From assembly GCF_027568575.1 (NCBI RefSeq), contig NZ_JANUVP010000016.1: a stretch of DNA of 64,000 nucleotides. One strand, given 5' to 3'. The position numbers and the translations under genes are program-made. This DNA comes from Caldifermentibacillus hisashii. Its GTDB lineage: Bacteria > Bacillota > Bacilli > Bacillales > Caldibacillaceae. Numbering within the stretch: the stretch's first letter is position 1; the number at the start of each line of letters is the position of its first letter. A model generated the notes under the pieces. The model had not been told where the DNA came from, ran no database searches, and saw only the letters and a list, made by a program, of their open reading frames with translations. Below, piece after piece: positions 43,573 to 50,734 of the stretch.

Positions 43573-44272
43573 ATAGATATAATCGTACTTCAGCCTTGGC
43601 CTTTATCCATGAACCAAAAGTTTTAAAATAGATAAAGCTGGAAGGCAAACCTTTTTCTTTAGCGTAATCATCCCATTTTTTCATACTCATGGATAAAAAC
43701 TGCTGCGAATGTTCCAGGGCAATTTTAATCAAGTCATCTTTAGATAAAATCTTTTTATTTATCAATGTAGCCAATTCATCATAAGTTAGATATGTTCTTA
43801 TCGTTTTATACGTTGGAAGTTTATGTTCTTTAGCATATTCATCCCATTGTGTACGATTGATATAATGATCTGCATGTTTTTTCATTATGTTCATAATGAT
43901 TTCCTTAGTATATGTGCTCCGCTTATTATTTGTGATGTTAATACCAATATGTTTTTTTAAATTATTCCAACTACCAAAAGCCTTAATAAAGGTACTTGAT
44001 GAAGGAAAATGATTTTTCTTAGCATAATCATCCCATGTTAATTTACTTCGGAAATATTCCTTATTTTGATAGGCAATTTGTTCTAATTCATTAAATGTAT
44101 ACCTACTTTTAAAAGTAGGTAATCCCAATGCTTGTTTTACCTTAGTCCAGGAGCCAAAGGAATAAATTAAGGATACAGACGACGGGAGATTATGCAATTT
44201 GGCATATTCATCCCATCTCTTCACTGTGGTTAATGCATGTTTATGTCTCTGTAATTCTGCTATTATATCCAT
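43571..44272 (-). CDS. protein made of four HNH-associated DNA-binding repeats
   Basis: The 233-residue protein is almost entirely four copies of a module with consensus W-D-x-YAK-x-x-x-LPSS-x-x-x-x-x-x-FGSW-x-x-x-K (for example WDEYAKLHNLPSSVSLIYSF). Such modules are known as repeats attached to HNH/homing endonucleases and are thought to read DNA. No nuclease domain is present here. It may be a free-standing sequence-specific DNA-binding protein. The third copy is degraded at the FGSW part. Confidence 0.75.
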   Translation of the reverse strand: MDIIAELQRHKHALTTVKRWDEYAKLHNLPSSVSLIYSFGSWTKVKQALGLPTFKSRYTFNELEQIAYQNKEYFRSKLTWDDYAKKNHFPSSSTFIKAFGSWNNLKKHIGINITNNKRSTYTKEIIMNIMKKHADHYINRTQWDEYAKEHKLPTYKTIRTYLTYDELATLINKKILSKDDLIKIALEHSQQFLSMSMKKWDDYAKEKGLPSSFIYFKTFGSWIKAKAEVRLYL

Positions 44273-44280
44273 TTTGTTTA

Positions 44281-45351
44281 TTACACTCCTGTTGATCTCT
44301 CGTTAGCCATCATCATGCTGACTACCCCGTCATTTGGTACATCAAATTTGTCCATTTGTTTAACTAGGCTTTCAAAAGCTCCTTTTGTCTTAGCATTACT
44401 AATGTCATCAAGAAGTTTATTTTTGCTAGTAAAGTACTTCTTTTGCTCGTTGTAAATTTCTATTTCTAAAACTTTGTTTAACTTATCAAAGGCTCTTTCC
44501 ATTTCTTTATTATTTGTAATAAAGAAATGATCAAAAGTATCAAAAGAATAAATTCCAACATCGCTTACTGACCAATCAATAGCAAATTTATTCGTTGAGT
44601 ATGTCGTTTTTGTATCTGTTTCTTGATGTTTGTAAGCGATACGAAATGCACAACAGGACAATTCCCTCTTTTTAAAATTGTCATTTTCCACATTTAATGG
44701 ACGGGGTGTAAGAATAAAGGGTTCTCCAAAATTAGAAAAACCTAACACATATAAATCATCACCATACATCGGCAAACGATTTAAGCGAATAAATGCCTCT
44801 TCCTTTTTAATTTCTGTCGAGTGTTGCTCAAATAGTTCTTTTAGGGCAGGATTCTTCGTTAAAACAATTTCATACATACTTTTTAATTCCAACATTCTGT
44901 TTTCATGTTCTTTTCTTTTTAATTCTTCGTTATATTGCTTATGCTTTTTCCAGTTGATTATGGAGTCTAAAATGACAAATATATAGATAATCGGTATAGA
45001 TACAAGTATCATAATTGGGAGTAACACATACATAACAAATTTTTCATTGTTGAAAAGAACTGCCATCAATAAAACAATTGCAAGCACTAATAGCACTAAA
45101 CCGCAGTAAACTATAACTAATTTAAAAATAAAGCTGAATATAGCGAATCCGGTCATATAAGGTTCATCATAAATTAATCCAATTTTATCGAAAAAATTGA
45201 CGATACCCAATTTATGAAGAATAGGTAAAATGTTGTCCCATTGCCACACCGTTAACAAAGCTAATAGAATACCTATTAAACCCGGAAGACCAGTCTGTTT
45301 TCCTTTATGATATTGATACAAGCCGTTTGCAATACTGAGTATAGTATTCAT
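44281..45351 (-). CDS. membrane protein of unknown function (356 aa)
   Basis: Three hydrophobic segments (about residues 22-40, 68-100 and 108-135) precede a cytoplasmic domain of 210 residues with the segment LPMYGDDLYVLGFSNFGEPFIL. No known family. It is convergent with the transfer operon and lies next to the repeat protein. The ribosome binding site is weak (AAAGGATGTG). Confidence 0.6.
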   Translation of the reverse strand: MNTILSIANGLYQYHKGKQTGLPGLIGILLALLTVWQWDNILPILHKLGIVNFFDKIGLIYDEPYMTGFAIFSFIFKLVIVYCGLVLLVLAIVLLMAVLFNNEKFVMYVLLPIMILVSIPIIYIFVILDSIINWKKHKQYNEELKRKEHENRMLELKSMYEIVLTKNPALKELFEQHSTEIKKEEAFIRLNRLPMYGDDLYVLGFSNFGEPFILTPRPLNVENDNFKKRELSCCAFRIAYKHQETDTKTTYSTNKFAIDWSVSDVGIYSFDTFDHFFITNNKEMERAFDKLNKVLEIEIYNEQKKYFTSKNKLLDDISNAKTKGAFESLVKQMDKFDVPNDGVVSMMMANERSTGV

Positions 45352-45440
45352 CTTGTTTCACATCCTTTTATGCAATGGTAACACTGAAAATTACACTTCC
45401 TTTAGTCAATTATAAACCAATAATATTATTTAGTAAAGTC

Positions 45441-45472
45441 TAAAAAAAAACCAGGTAATCAAGTAACCCAGT
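45441..45472 (-). terminator. terminator between the 33-aa peptide gene and the membrane protein gene
   Basis: In the minus-strand transcript AAACTGGGT pairs with ACCTGGTTT and is followed by a T-run. It may end the small gene or act as leader terminator for the membrane protein gene. Confidence 0.7.
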
Positions 45473-45489
45473 TTAGATATTCTTATGGT

Positions 45490-45591
45490 CTATTTAATTT
45501 TGACCTTAACAATTTTTACGCCCGCCTTTGACGCCTTTTTTGCTGCTTTTTTTAAAAATTCTAATTCTCTTTCTTTAGCTTTTTTATTCAT
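45490..45591 (-). CDS. small basic peptide (33 aa)
   Basis: MNKKAKERELEFLKKAAKKA then SKAGVKIVKVKIK. It is very rich in Lys and amphipathic. The ribosome binding site AAAGAGGTGGGTGG precedes the ATG, and a terminator follows 18 nt after the stop. These signals make a real small gene plausible. The function is unknown; nucleic acid or membrane binding would fit the charge. Confidence 0.55.
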   Translation of the reverse strand: MNKKAKERELEFLKKAAKKASKAGVKIVKVKIK

Positions 45592-45763
45592 ACAAACACC
45601 ACCCACCTCTTTTCAATTTATATTCCTAGTATGGCCAATCCTCAAAAAAATATACAAATATAGTTCTAAACCTGTCCCCCATTGATATATATATCTAGTA
45701 AAAGTGGAAAAATGGAAAAGTGACCTTAAGCTAAAAACAAAAAAAGCAATAGGGGGGAAAGAA

Positions 45764-46231
45764 ATGGGATATATTAACCCTTTATTTTCGAAAAGTGAAA
45801 TAATGAACAAAAAATTAAAACCTTTATCGTCAAAAACCAATCGGAAAACTCGAAATGACAAAACACATAATATTAAATTTCCCATTGACTCGATCAATCA
45901 AATAAAATTAAAAAGCTATAGCAAGGAAGCGAAAAGAATTTGTGAACTTCAAGGAAAGGACGGAATTACTCAAACTAAATTTAACACTGCCTTATTGCGA
46001 TATGGATTAAAACACATTGAACTAGTCAAATGGTGTCATACCTATAAAGATACAAAAGTGTACATGCACACGAACTTACTCAAGACAGAGTATGAATTGT
46101 TTATAAGTGGTCCTCATGGTTTGAGTGTACAAAAGAATCTTAATGATCGTCGAGTTGTTTTTCACATCATTAATTCCCTAATAAATTTATTAGACAAAGG
46201 AGAGGTGAATATTGAAGAAATTATACAGTAG
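45764..46231 (+). CDS. unknown basic protein (155 aa)
   Basis: The start is the ATG after AGGGGGGAAAG. The N-terminal 50 residues are basic and probably disordered, followed by a helical domain (INQIKLKSYSKEAKRICELQGKDGITQTKFNTALLRYGLKH) that could be a ribbon-helix-helix-like or small DNA-binding fold. It overlaps the next gene by 20 bp. It could be a relaxosome accessory factor, without proof. Confidence 0.6.
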   Translation: MGYINPLFSKSEIMNKKLKPLSSKTNRKTRNDKTHNIKFPIDSINQIKLKSYSKEAKRICELQGKDGITQTKFNTALLRYGLKHIELVKWCHTYKDTKVYMHTNLLKTEYELFISGPHGLSVQKNLNDRRVVFHIINSLINLLDKGEVNIEEIIQ

Positions 46232-46835
46232 TTTAGGGCTTTTAAACAGGGAGCTTTCATCATATACCGAACCGTTTGGTTTTTTTCGACACTTTGTACC
46301 AAAACGTAAAAATCTAAACATAGTCTTGCCTTATTATGATTATTTGCGTGGCTTATGTTTTTTAGAAGATCTAAGAGATAATTTTGGTCAGGAATTTCCT
46401 TTGTTTTTTGGAATAGGCGAACTTTTACATTTACTATATGACGACTTCCTAACCCAAATAAAACAAGGTGCAAAAAATGAACAAATATCTCATTACCTAA
46501 TAAATAGTTACAATAAGTATTTTCATTCCACCAAAAAACAGAAAACAATCATGAAACCAGTAACTAAAACTCTACTACAATTTCACACTATTGAAGAAGA
46601 AATCCCTAACGAAAATCAAGAAAAAATGGCATATTTAACGGTTAAAATGAAAGAGTCAGAAATAATGAGGGGGGAAGTCTTACTCTTTGATTTAAGCCCC
46701 AAAATGAACAATCTAGATATATCCGTTGAACAAGTCATAACAATTGTATATCTGGACTTTATTGAAACAATTAAATTAGAGGGAAATTCAATAAAAGTAC
46801 AAAAATCCATTATTACTCACTTAAAAAGATTTTAG
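46212..46835 (+). CDS. unknown protein (207 aa)
   Basis: The start is TTG after GGAGAGGTG, inside the previous gene. The product is a soluble protein with a Phe/Tyr-rich first half (EPFGFFRHFVPKRKNLNIVL). No family is recognised. Coupling with the upstream gene suggests a common task. Confidence 0.6.
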   Translation: MKKLYSSLGLLNRELSSYTEPFGFFRHFVPKRKNLNIVLPYYDYLRGLCFLEDLRDNFGQEFPLFFGIGELLHLLYDDFLTQIKQGAKNEQISHYLINSYNKYFHSTKKQKTIMKPVTKTLLQFHTIEEEIPNENQEKMAYLTVKMKESEIMRGEVLLFDLSPKMNNLDISVEQVITIVYLDFIETIKLEGNSIKVQKSIITHLKRF

Positions 46836-46849
46836 TGTATACTTCTTTA

Positions 46850-47180
46850 AAAAAATTACCAGTGGAGCGGAATGTGTTTAAAGAATAATTAAAATATCCA
46901 CCGACTTACTAGTACTGGTGTATTTCCCGCTCCGGTTAACTTGTTGAAGGTTTGGTATTAACTAGTTGTTATATGTCCATCTTCACCTTTACTCCCAAAA
47001 CGATATAGATGTTTCCATTGTACGGTCTCAATATTACTCTTTACCACAATATGCACAGAACATTCGTTCTAATTTAATCATTCCTTTATTATTTTCAAAA
47101 TAACACTTTAATTATAAAGCAGGAGTTTCACCTAGTGTTAACATTATGGTAAAATAAAATAAAGTATAAAATTTTAATGT
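46850..47180. ncRNA. intergenic region with a possible pseudoknotted RNA element
   Basis: No gene is visible. ACCAGT (46858-46863) can pair with ACTGGT (46914-46919), and the adjacent GGAGCGG (46864-46870) with CCGCTCC (46927-46933). The pairs interleave, so they form a pseudoknot or exclude each other. The rest is AT-rich, with a possible extended -10 (TGGTAAAAT, near 47148) for the next gene. Confidence 0.35.
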
Positions 47181-47189
47181 CTTCAAATG

Positions 47190-47251
47190 GGACAAACCCA
47201 GGATTTATGCTTATTCATGAGTGTAAGCTAATCTTGGGTTTGTCCTTTTTT
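47190..47251 (+). terminator. leader terminator upstream of the 47272 gene
   Basis: GGACAAACCCAGGATT pairs with ATCTTGGGTTTGTCC (47231-47245), with an inner TATGCTTA/TGTAAGCTA stem, then TTTTTTATT and the ribosome binding site AAGGGAGGAG within 10 nt. Confidence 0.8.
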
Positions 47252-47271
47252 ATTGAAGGGAGGAGTACATT

Positions 47272-47559
47272 TTGACAGAAAATGAGAGAAAGCAGATGAA
47301 AAGACGAAAATTGTTAAAACAAATTTTGAATCATCAAGTCCAAGGAGAAGCATTTATTATAACCGAAGGAATGACTTGGAAATCAATCGTTCTTAATCAT
47401 TTTAATAAGGTGCAAAGAGGGGAGTTAACAATTGAACAGCTAGTGGTCCTTCTAGAAAAAAGATATAACGTGAAATATGCACAGAAACACTCGCTTGTTC
47501 GTTATCCAATACAAGAAATGATTGATTATATTGCAAAGGTAACTAAAAAACCACCTTGA
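47272..47559 (+). CDS. unknown small basic protein (95 aa)
   Basis: TTG start after GGGAGGAG. The product is basic and helical (MTENERKQMKRRKLLKQIL). No family is recognised. It is controlled by a leader terminator like many genes of the plasmid. Confidence 0.6.
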   Translation: MTENERKQMKRRKLLKQILNHQVQGEAFIITEGMTWKSIVLNHFNKVQRGELTIEQLVVLLEKRYNVKYAQKHSLVRYPIQEMIDYIAKVTKKPP

Positions 47560-47679
47560 TTTACCTATTTACCCGTACCGGTAAAAAAGGTTCACCAAGA
47601 AATAGGATGAACGTTTTCCTAATTTAAGAACGTTTTTTTCCTCATAGTCCAAAATATATAGAGGGTGGGTAATTACCGG

Positions 47680-47708
47680 TTGCCTCTTTTAAAGGGATAC
47701 AATATAAT
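47680..47708 (+). promoter_or_regulatory. promoter of the DUF4257 gene
   Basis: TTGCCT (47680-47685), 17 bp, TATAAT (47703-47708). The leader of about 170 nt contains the terminator at 47787-47863. Confidence 0.7.
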
Positions 47709-47786
47709 AAAAATGTAATACTATTTTATTTTTTTATTTTTATGCAATCCTTTATAGGATTAGCTAAATTACACGAACAATCAATG

Positions 47787-47863
47787 CAACCTTTGGGTTG
47801 ATGGCTTTTAACTTACAATTATTGTAAGTTAAAAATCTATCACCTAAAGGTTGTTTTTTTTTT
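47787..47863 (+). terminator. leader terminator upstream of the DUF4257 gene
   Basis: CAACCTTTGGGTTGATGG pairs with CTATCACCTAAAGGTTG, enclosing a perfect inner hairpin (TTTTAACTTACAAT with its complement), then ten T, GC and the ribosome binding site GGAGGTGATAG. Confidence 0.85.
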
Positions 47864-47887
47864 GCAAATTTTAACGGAGGTGATAGC

Positions 47888-48235
47888 ATGTTACATTTTC
47901 CTATTTGGGTAGAGGTGACAATTATTGGTATGTTGTTAGGTGTTTTGGCACATGCTAATAAAAACAAAGGTCTCATCAAAAAGCCTCGTAAGAATAAAGA
48001 TTCATGGAATCCTGGATTTTTATTAGACATGTTATGGGGCGGAGTAGGAGCCATTTTAATGGTTTTGTTAGCCGGTCCTTCTGATAAGGAACGAGTCTAT
48101 ATCCTTGCTATTATCGGCGGATATTTAGGACAATCTATTGTTGACCGTATTTCACAAAAATGGCTAAGCCAATATGACGATGAAATCCAAAACATTTTGG
48201 ATTCTGAACCAGAAAAAAAGAATAACAGAACATAG
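47888..48235 (+). CDS. DUF4257-like membrane protein
   Basis: Three hydrophobic segments (about residues 5-22, 46-62 and 72-88) surround a basic loop (KNKGLIKKPRKNKDSW). The layout and the GGVGAILMVLLAGPSDKERV segment fit the DUF4257 family known from Bacillus. The function is unknown. A strong ribosome binding site is present. Confidence 0.65.
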   Translation: MLHFPIWVEVTIIGMLLGVLAHANKNKGLIKKPRKNKDSWNPGFLLDMLWGGVGAILMVLLAGPSDKERVYILAIIGGYLGQSIVDRISQKWLSQYDDEIQNILDSEPEKKNNRT

Positions 48236-48270
48236 GTGGTTCTCTATACAAAATGACAAGGTGACTATGG

Positions 48271-48276
48271 TATACT
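48271..48276 (+). promoter_or_regulatory. extended -10 promoter of the 48316 gene
   Basis: TATGG-TATACT (48266-48276) is the same extended -10 as at 13900-13908. It lies 40 bp before the ATG; this gene has no leader hairpin. Confidence 0.5.
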
Positions 48277-48315
48277 AATTATAGGAATAGACTGAATTCA
48301 GGAGGTCTAAGGAAC

Positions 48316-48504
48316 ATGCCAAAGATGAAGGATATTCTAACGGAAGAAGAACAATTGGAAATATCAAGACTACGTATCCGAATGTTACGTGCGGGTTCGA
48401 TTGTCGAGGGCAAAAAGATTAAAAATAAGATTCTTTCCATCATAAGAAGTGCAGAGAAAAGGTACTACGATGAGTTAGGGAAAGAAAAAAAAATTAGTGT
48501 TTAA
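48316..48504 (+). CDS. unknown small helical protein (62 aa)
   Basis: AGGAGG precedes the ATG. The product is a charged helical protein (EEEQLEISRLRIRMLRAG). A terminator follows 2 nt after the stop. The function is unknown. Confidence 0.6.
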   Translation: MPKMKDILTEEEQLEISRLRIRMLRAGSIVEGKKIKNKILSIIRSAEKRYYDELGKEKKISV

Positions 48505-48505
48505 G

Positions 48506-48549
48506 AATCCCTACCCCTATACATCGGTATAGGCTCTAGGGATTTTTTT
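48506..48549 (+). terminator. terminator after the 62-aa gene
   Basis: AATCCCTA (48506-48513) pairs with TAGGGATT (48537-48544), with an inner CCTATA/TATAGG stem, then a T-run. Confidence 0.8.
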
Positions 48550-48657
48550 ATTTAAAATAATCCGGTATTCGCACTTTCGTGTGGTGGTATAACATAGATC
48601 GTTTATTAGAAGGGGCTTGACATGGAGCTCGGCGGGCTGACTAAAGTCTAAAGTCGT

Positions 48658-48700
48658 AAAAAAAGCCTATCTCCCGTTTTTTACAGGTTAAGGCTTTTTA
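48658..48700. terminator. terminator of the XerS-like recombinase gene
   Basis: AAAAAGCCT (48660-48668) and AGGCTTTTT (48691-48699) flank a short loop just past the recombinase stop. The symmetric A and T runs allow function on both strands. Confidence 0.75.
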
Positions 48701-48704
48701 TACA

Positions 48705-49823
48705 TCATCTGCTTTTTCTACTTCTCCTTTGATCCATCTTTTCGGCGGCCATTCTTTGTTTTTTCCTTGTTGTATTGATATATAAGAGGGAAATATCAGA
48801 ATTTGTATGACCTAGTTGGTTCATTATTAAAGGAATATCCCCACCGGTTTGCTCTGCTAAATTTGTAGCATACGTATGTCTTAACTTATGGGGAGACATT
48901 CGTTTATCAAAAGCTTTTGTATATTTATAGACAATATTTTCAATTGCTCGATTGGTAAGAGGAGCAGCCTTTCCATTATAAACCTTCACAAAAACATATT
49001 CATTGTCACCATCACCGGCTTTATAAATATTCTTTCTGACGTCTAAATAAGATGCAAGAACATCAAGGGAAGAGGGAGTAACAGAAACCGTATCCTTTTT
49101 ACCACCTTTACGAATAATACTAATTTCTTTATTCGTGAAATCAACGTCTTTCAATCGTAAATTTGAAAGCTCATTTACACGGACGCCGCTCCCCAAAAAT
49201 AGAGATAAGATTGCAAAATCTCTTTCTTTATCTCTACGAAAATACCGTTTTTGAGCAGGGGAGAGAAGGTATTCATAATCATTTTGGACAAACTCTAAGA
49301 AATGTATATCCATGTCATCAACGAATATCTTCTCCGTAATTTTTTTTGATCGCTCATTAAACGTTTCTGATACTTTTTTTATAGGTATTTTCGCCATGAC
49401 ATTTCGTTCAAAATAAGGTTTGCCGGTTGCAATTTCCGCTTCTACTGTTAAATACTTAAAGAGAGAGCGGAGGGAAGACTTTTGACGATTTACCGTTTTG
49501 GCATCTATTTGTTTAGTTTCGCCATCTTTTTGAGAAACTTTATACTTTTTTCGAGAAAGATATTTAAAGTAATTGTTTGCATCATCTAATGATAACGTTT
49601 CAAGAGATTCAACCGGGAACGACTTTATAGAATCACATTCAACAATTTGCTCGGCCATCAACCATTCAAAAAAATCCTTGAAATCCCGTACATAATTGAA
49701 GAGTGTAATAGGGGATCGGGTATCTAACTTATCATCAACATACTTTTCAACAAAATAGGGCATTTCCATTAATAATTCTTCTAACCGTTTTTCGTAGTAT
49801 TCATGTTGCTTGGAGACCGCCAA
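48705..49823 (-). CDS. XerS-like tyrosine recombinase
   Basis: The 372-residue protein resembles single-recombinase XerS systems: MPYFVEKYVDDKL and ITLFNYVRDFKDFFEWL in the N-terminal DNA-binding half. All catalytic residues are present: Arg in GSGVRVNELSNL, Lys in IRKGGKKD, HKLRHTYAT, QLGHTNSD and a Tyr in SLLYINT. The start is TTG after AAGGAGGTGATT. A dif-like site lies 28 bp upstream. It should recombine that site, resolving plasmid multimers or moving the neighbouring methyltransferase cassette. Confidence 0.9.
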   Translation of the reverse strand: MAVSKQHEYYEKRLEELLMEMPYFVEKYVDDKLDTRSPITLFNYVRDFKDFFEWLMAEQIVECDSIKSFPVESLETLSLDDANNYFKYLSRKKYKVSQKDGETKQIDAKTVNRQKSSLRSLFKYLTVEAEIATGKPYFERNVMAKIPIKKVSETFNERSKKITEKIFVDDMDIHFLEFVQNDYEYLLSPAQKRYFRRDKERDFAILSLFLGSGVRVNELSNLRLKDVDFTNKEISIIRKGGKKDTVSVTPSSLDVLASYLDVRKNIYKAGDGDNEYVFVKVYNGKAAPLTNRAIENIVYKYTKAFDKRMSPHKLRHTYATNLAEQTGGDIPLIMNQLGHTNSDISLLYINTTRKKQRMAAEKMDQRRSRKSR

Positions 49824-49851
49824 AACAAATCACCTCCTTATAAAAAACAAG

Positions 49852-49879
49852 TGTTCGTATAATACAATTTTTACGAATA
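49852..49879 (-). other. dif-like site A beside the recombinase gene
   Basis: Read on the minus strand it has an 11-6-11 Xer-site structure: left arm TATTCGTAAAA, spacer ATTGTA, right arm TTATACGAACA. The same arms occur at 53610-53637 on the other strand. The TTAT start of the right arm is typical of XerD-type half-sites. Confidence 0.7.
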
Positions 49880-49888
49880 AAACACAGC

Positions 49889-50389
49889 CTATCTATTGTA
49901 TAAATATTCGTCATCTAAAAAGAGGAAAGGGGATAATTTTTTTTGTCTATTTTTGTGTTTAAAAACATCTTCTTTATCAACGGACATATTCTTTTCTAAA
50001 TTTTTTCGATGACATACACCACATACAAAATCATCACTCTGACTTAAATTTGAGAATGTCAGATTCTTAATACCTAATTGCTTAGCAACGCAAGTTCTAT
50101 GTTGACCATCATCAAGACTAATATGGCCACAACTTAATATTGTACCAAAAATACCAGTGTTGCTATCATCGAATTGCCAATAATCTATGTCATTTGCTAA
50201 TTTTCGACAGTAATCTACACCGCATTCCTTAGAATCAATACCCTCAATTTTTTCTCTGTTTTTAATAAAAGTATATTCTTCCAATGAATAATGTAATGAA
50301 CACTTACCAGTCCTTAATTTGTGACAATCTCTAATCCCCAAACGAAAACAAAATGTATATTCTTGTGGGTTAATTACTTTCTTTTTCAT
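49889..50389 (-). CDS. ParB-like N-domain protein of unknown function (166 aa)
   Basis: The start is ATG 50389 after GAAGGTAAATC. The protein contains CGHISLDDGQHRTCVAKQLGI, similar to the D-G-x-H-R-x-x-A motif of ParB/sulfiredoxin-like domains, and a Cys pair (VCGVCHRK) that could bind metal. It lies inside the segment bounded by the two dif-like sites, so it is probably cargo beside the methyltransferase. Confidence 0.55.
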   Translation of the reverse strand: MKKKVINPQEYTFCFRLGIRDCHKLRTGKCSLHYSLEEYTFIKNREKIEGIDSKECGVDYCRKLANDIDYWQFDDSNTGIFGTILSCGHISLDDGQHRTCVAKQLGIKNLTFSNLSQSDDFVCGVCHRKNLEKNMSVDKEDVFKHKNRQKKLSPFLFLDDEYLYNR

Positions 50390-50488
50390 ATGATTTACCT
50401 TCAATTCAACTAAGTTTTTAAAGTACCAAATCCAAATCCAAATTGCTACAAATACTAGTCGTCTTTTAGATACTAAACATTTGCTGTT

Positions 50489-50734
50489 TTATACCGGTAA
50501 TTTAAAAATATTTTCATCTGATGGGTTTGCACTCCAACAGCTGCTTATATTCCTTGTTTTACACATCAAATATGCTTCATAGGATAATAATTTCCGTGTT
50601 TTTTCAAGGTTTTCCGCACTTACACGCTTTCCAGTTTTATTATTGTCCAACCATCTTACAAAATATATTTTATTTGCTTCCTCTACATTCTTTCGGTATA
50701 TAGCAATTTCGCAAGGTTTTGGTACATAGAATTC
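50489..50734 (-). pseudogene. in-frame open extension or gene remnant after the methyltransferase stop
   Basis: After the TAA of the methyltransferase the same frame stays open for 81 codons and reads like protein (EFYVPKPCEIAIYRKNVEEA, then KIYFVRWLDNNKTGKRV). No plausible start codon or ribosome binding site is seen at its beginning. It may be a former C-terminal part cut off by a stop mutation, a readthrough extension, or a remnant of another gene. Confidence 0.4.

Noticed and set aside
47187..47260. T-box or tRNA-binding leader
   Set aside because: The leader hairpins lack the T-box consensus and a specifier loop, and the downstream genes are not tRNA-charging or amino acid genes.
48540..48660. 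Small gene in the gap before the recombinase
   Set aside because: No open frame with a ribosome binding site longer than 25 codons was found; only the GACTAAAGTC motif and a terminator are visible.
48705..49823. XerS-like gene as an integrase of an integrated element with tRNA attachment site
   Set aside because: No tRNA gene or 3' tRNA fragment is present; the adjacent 11-6-11 sites fit dif-type recombination instead.
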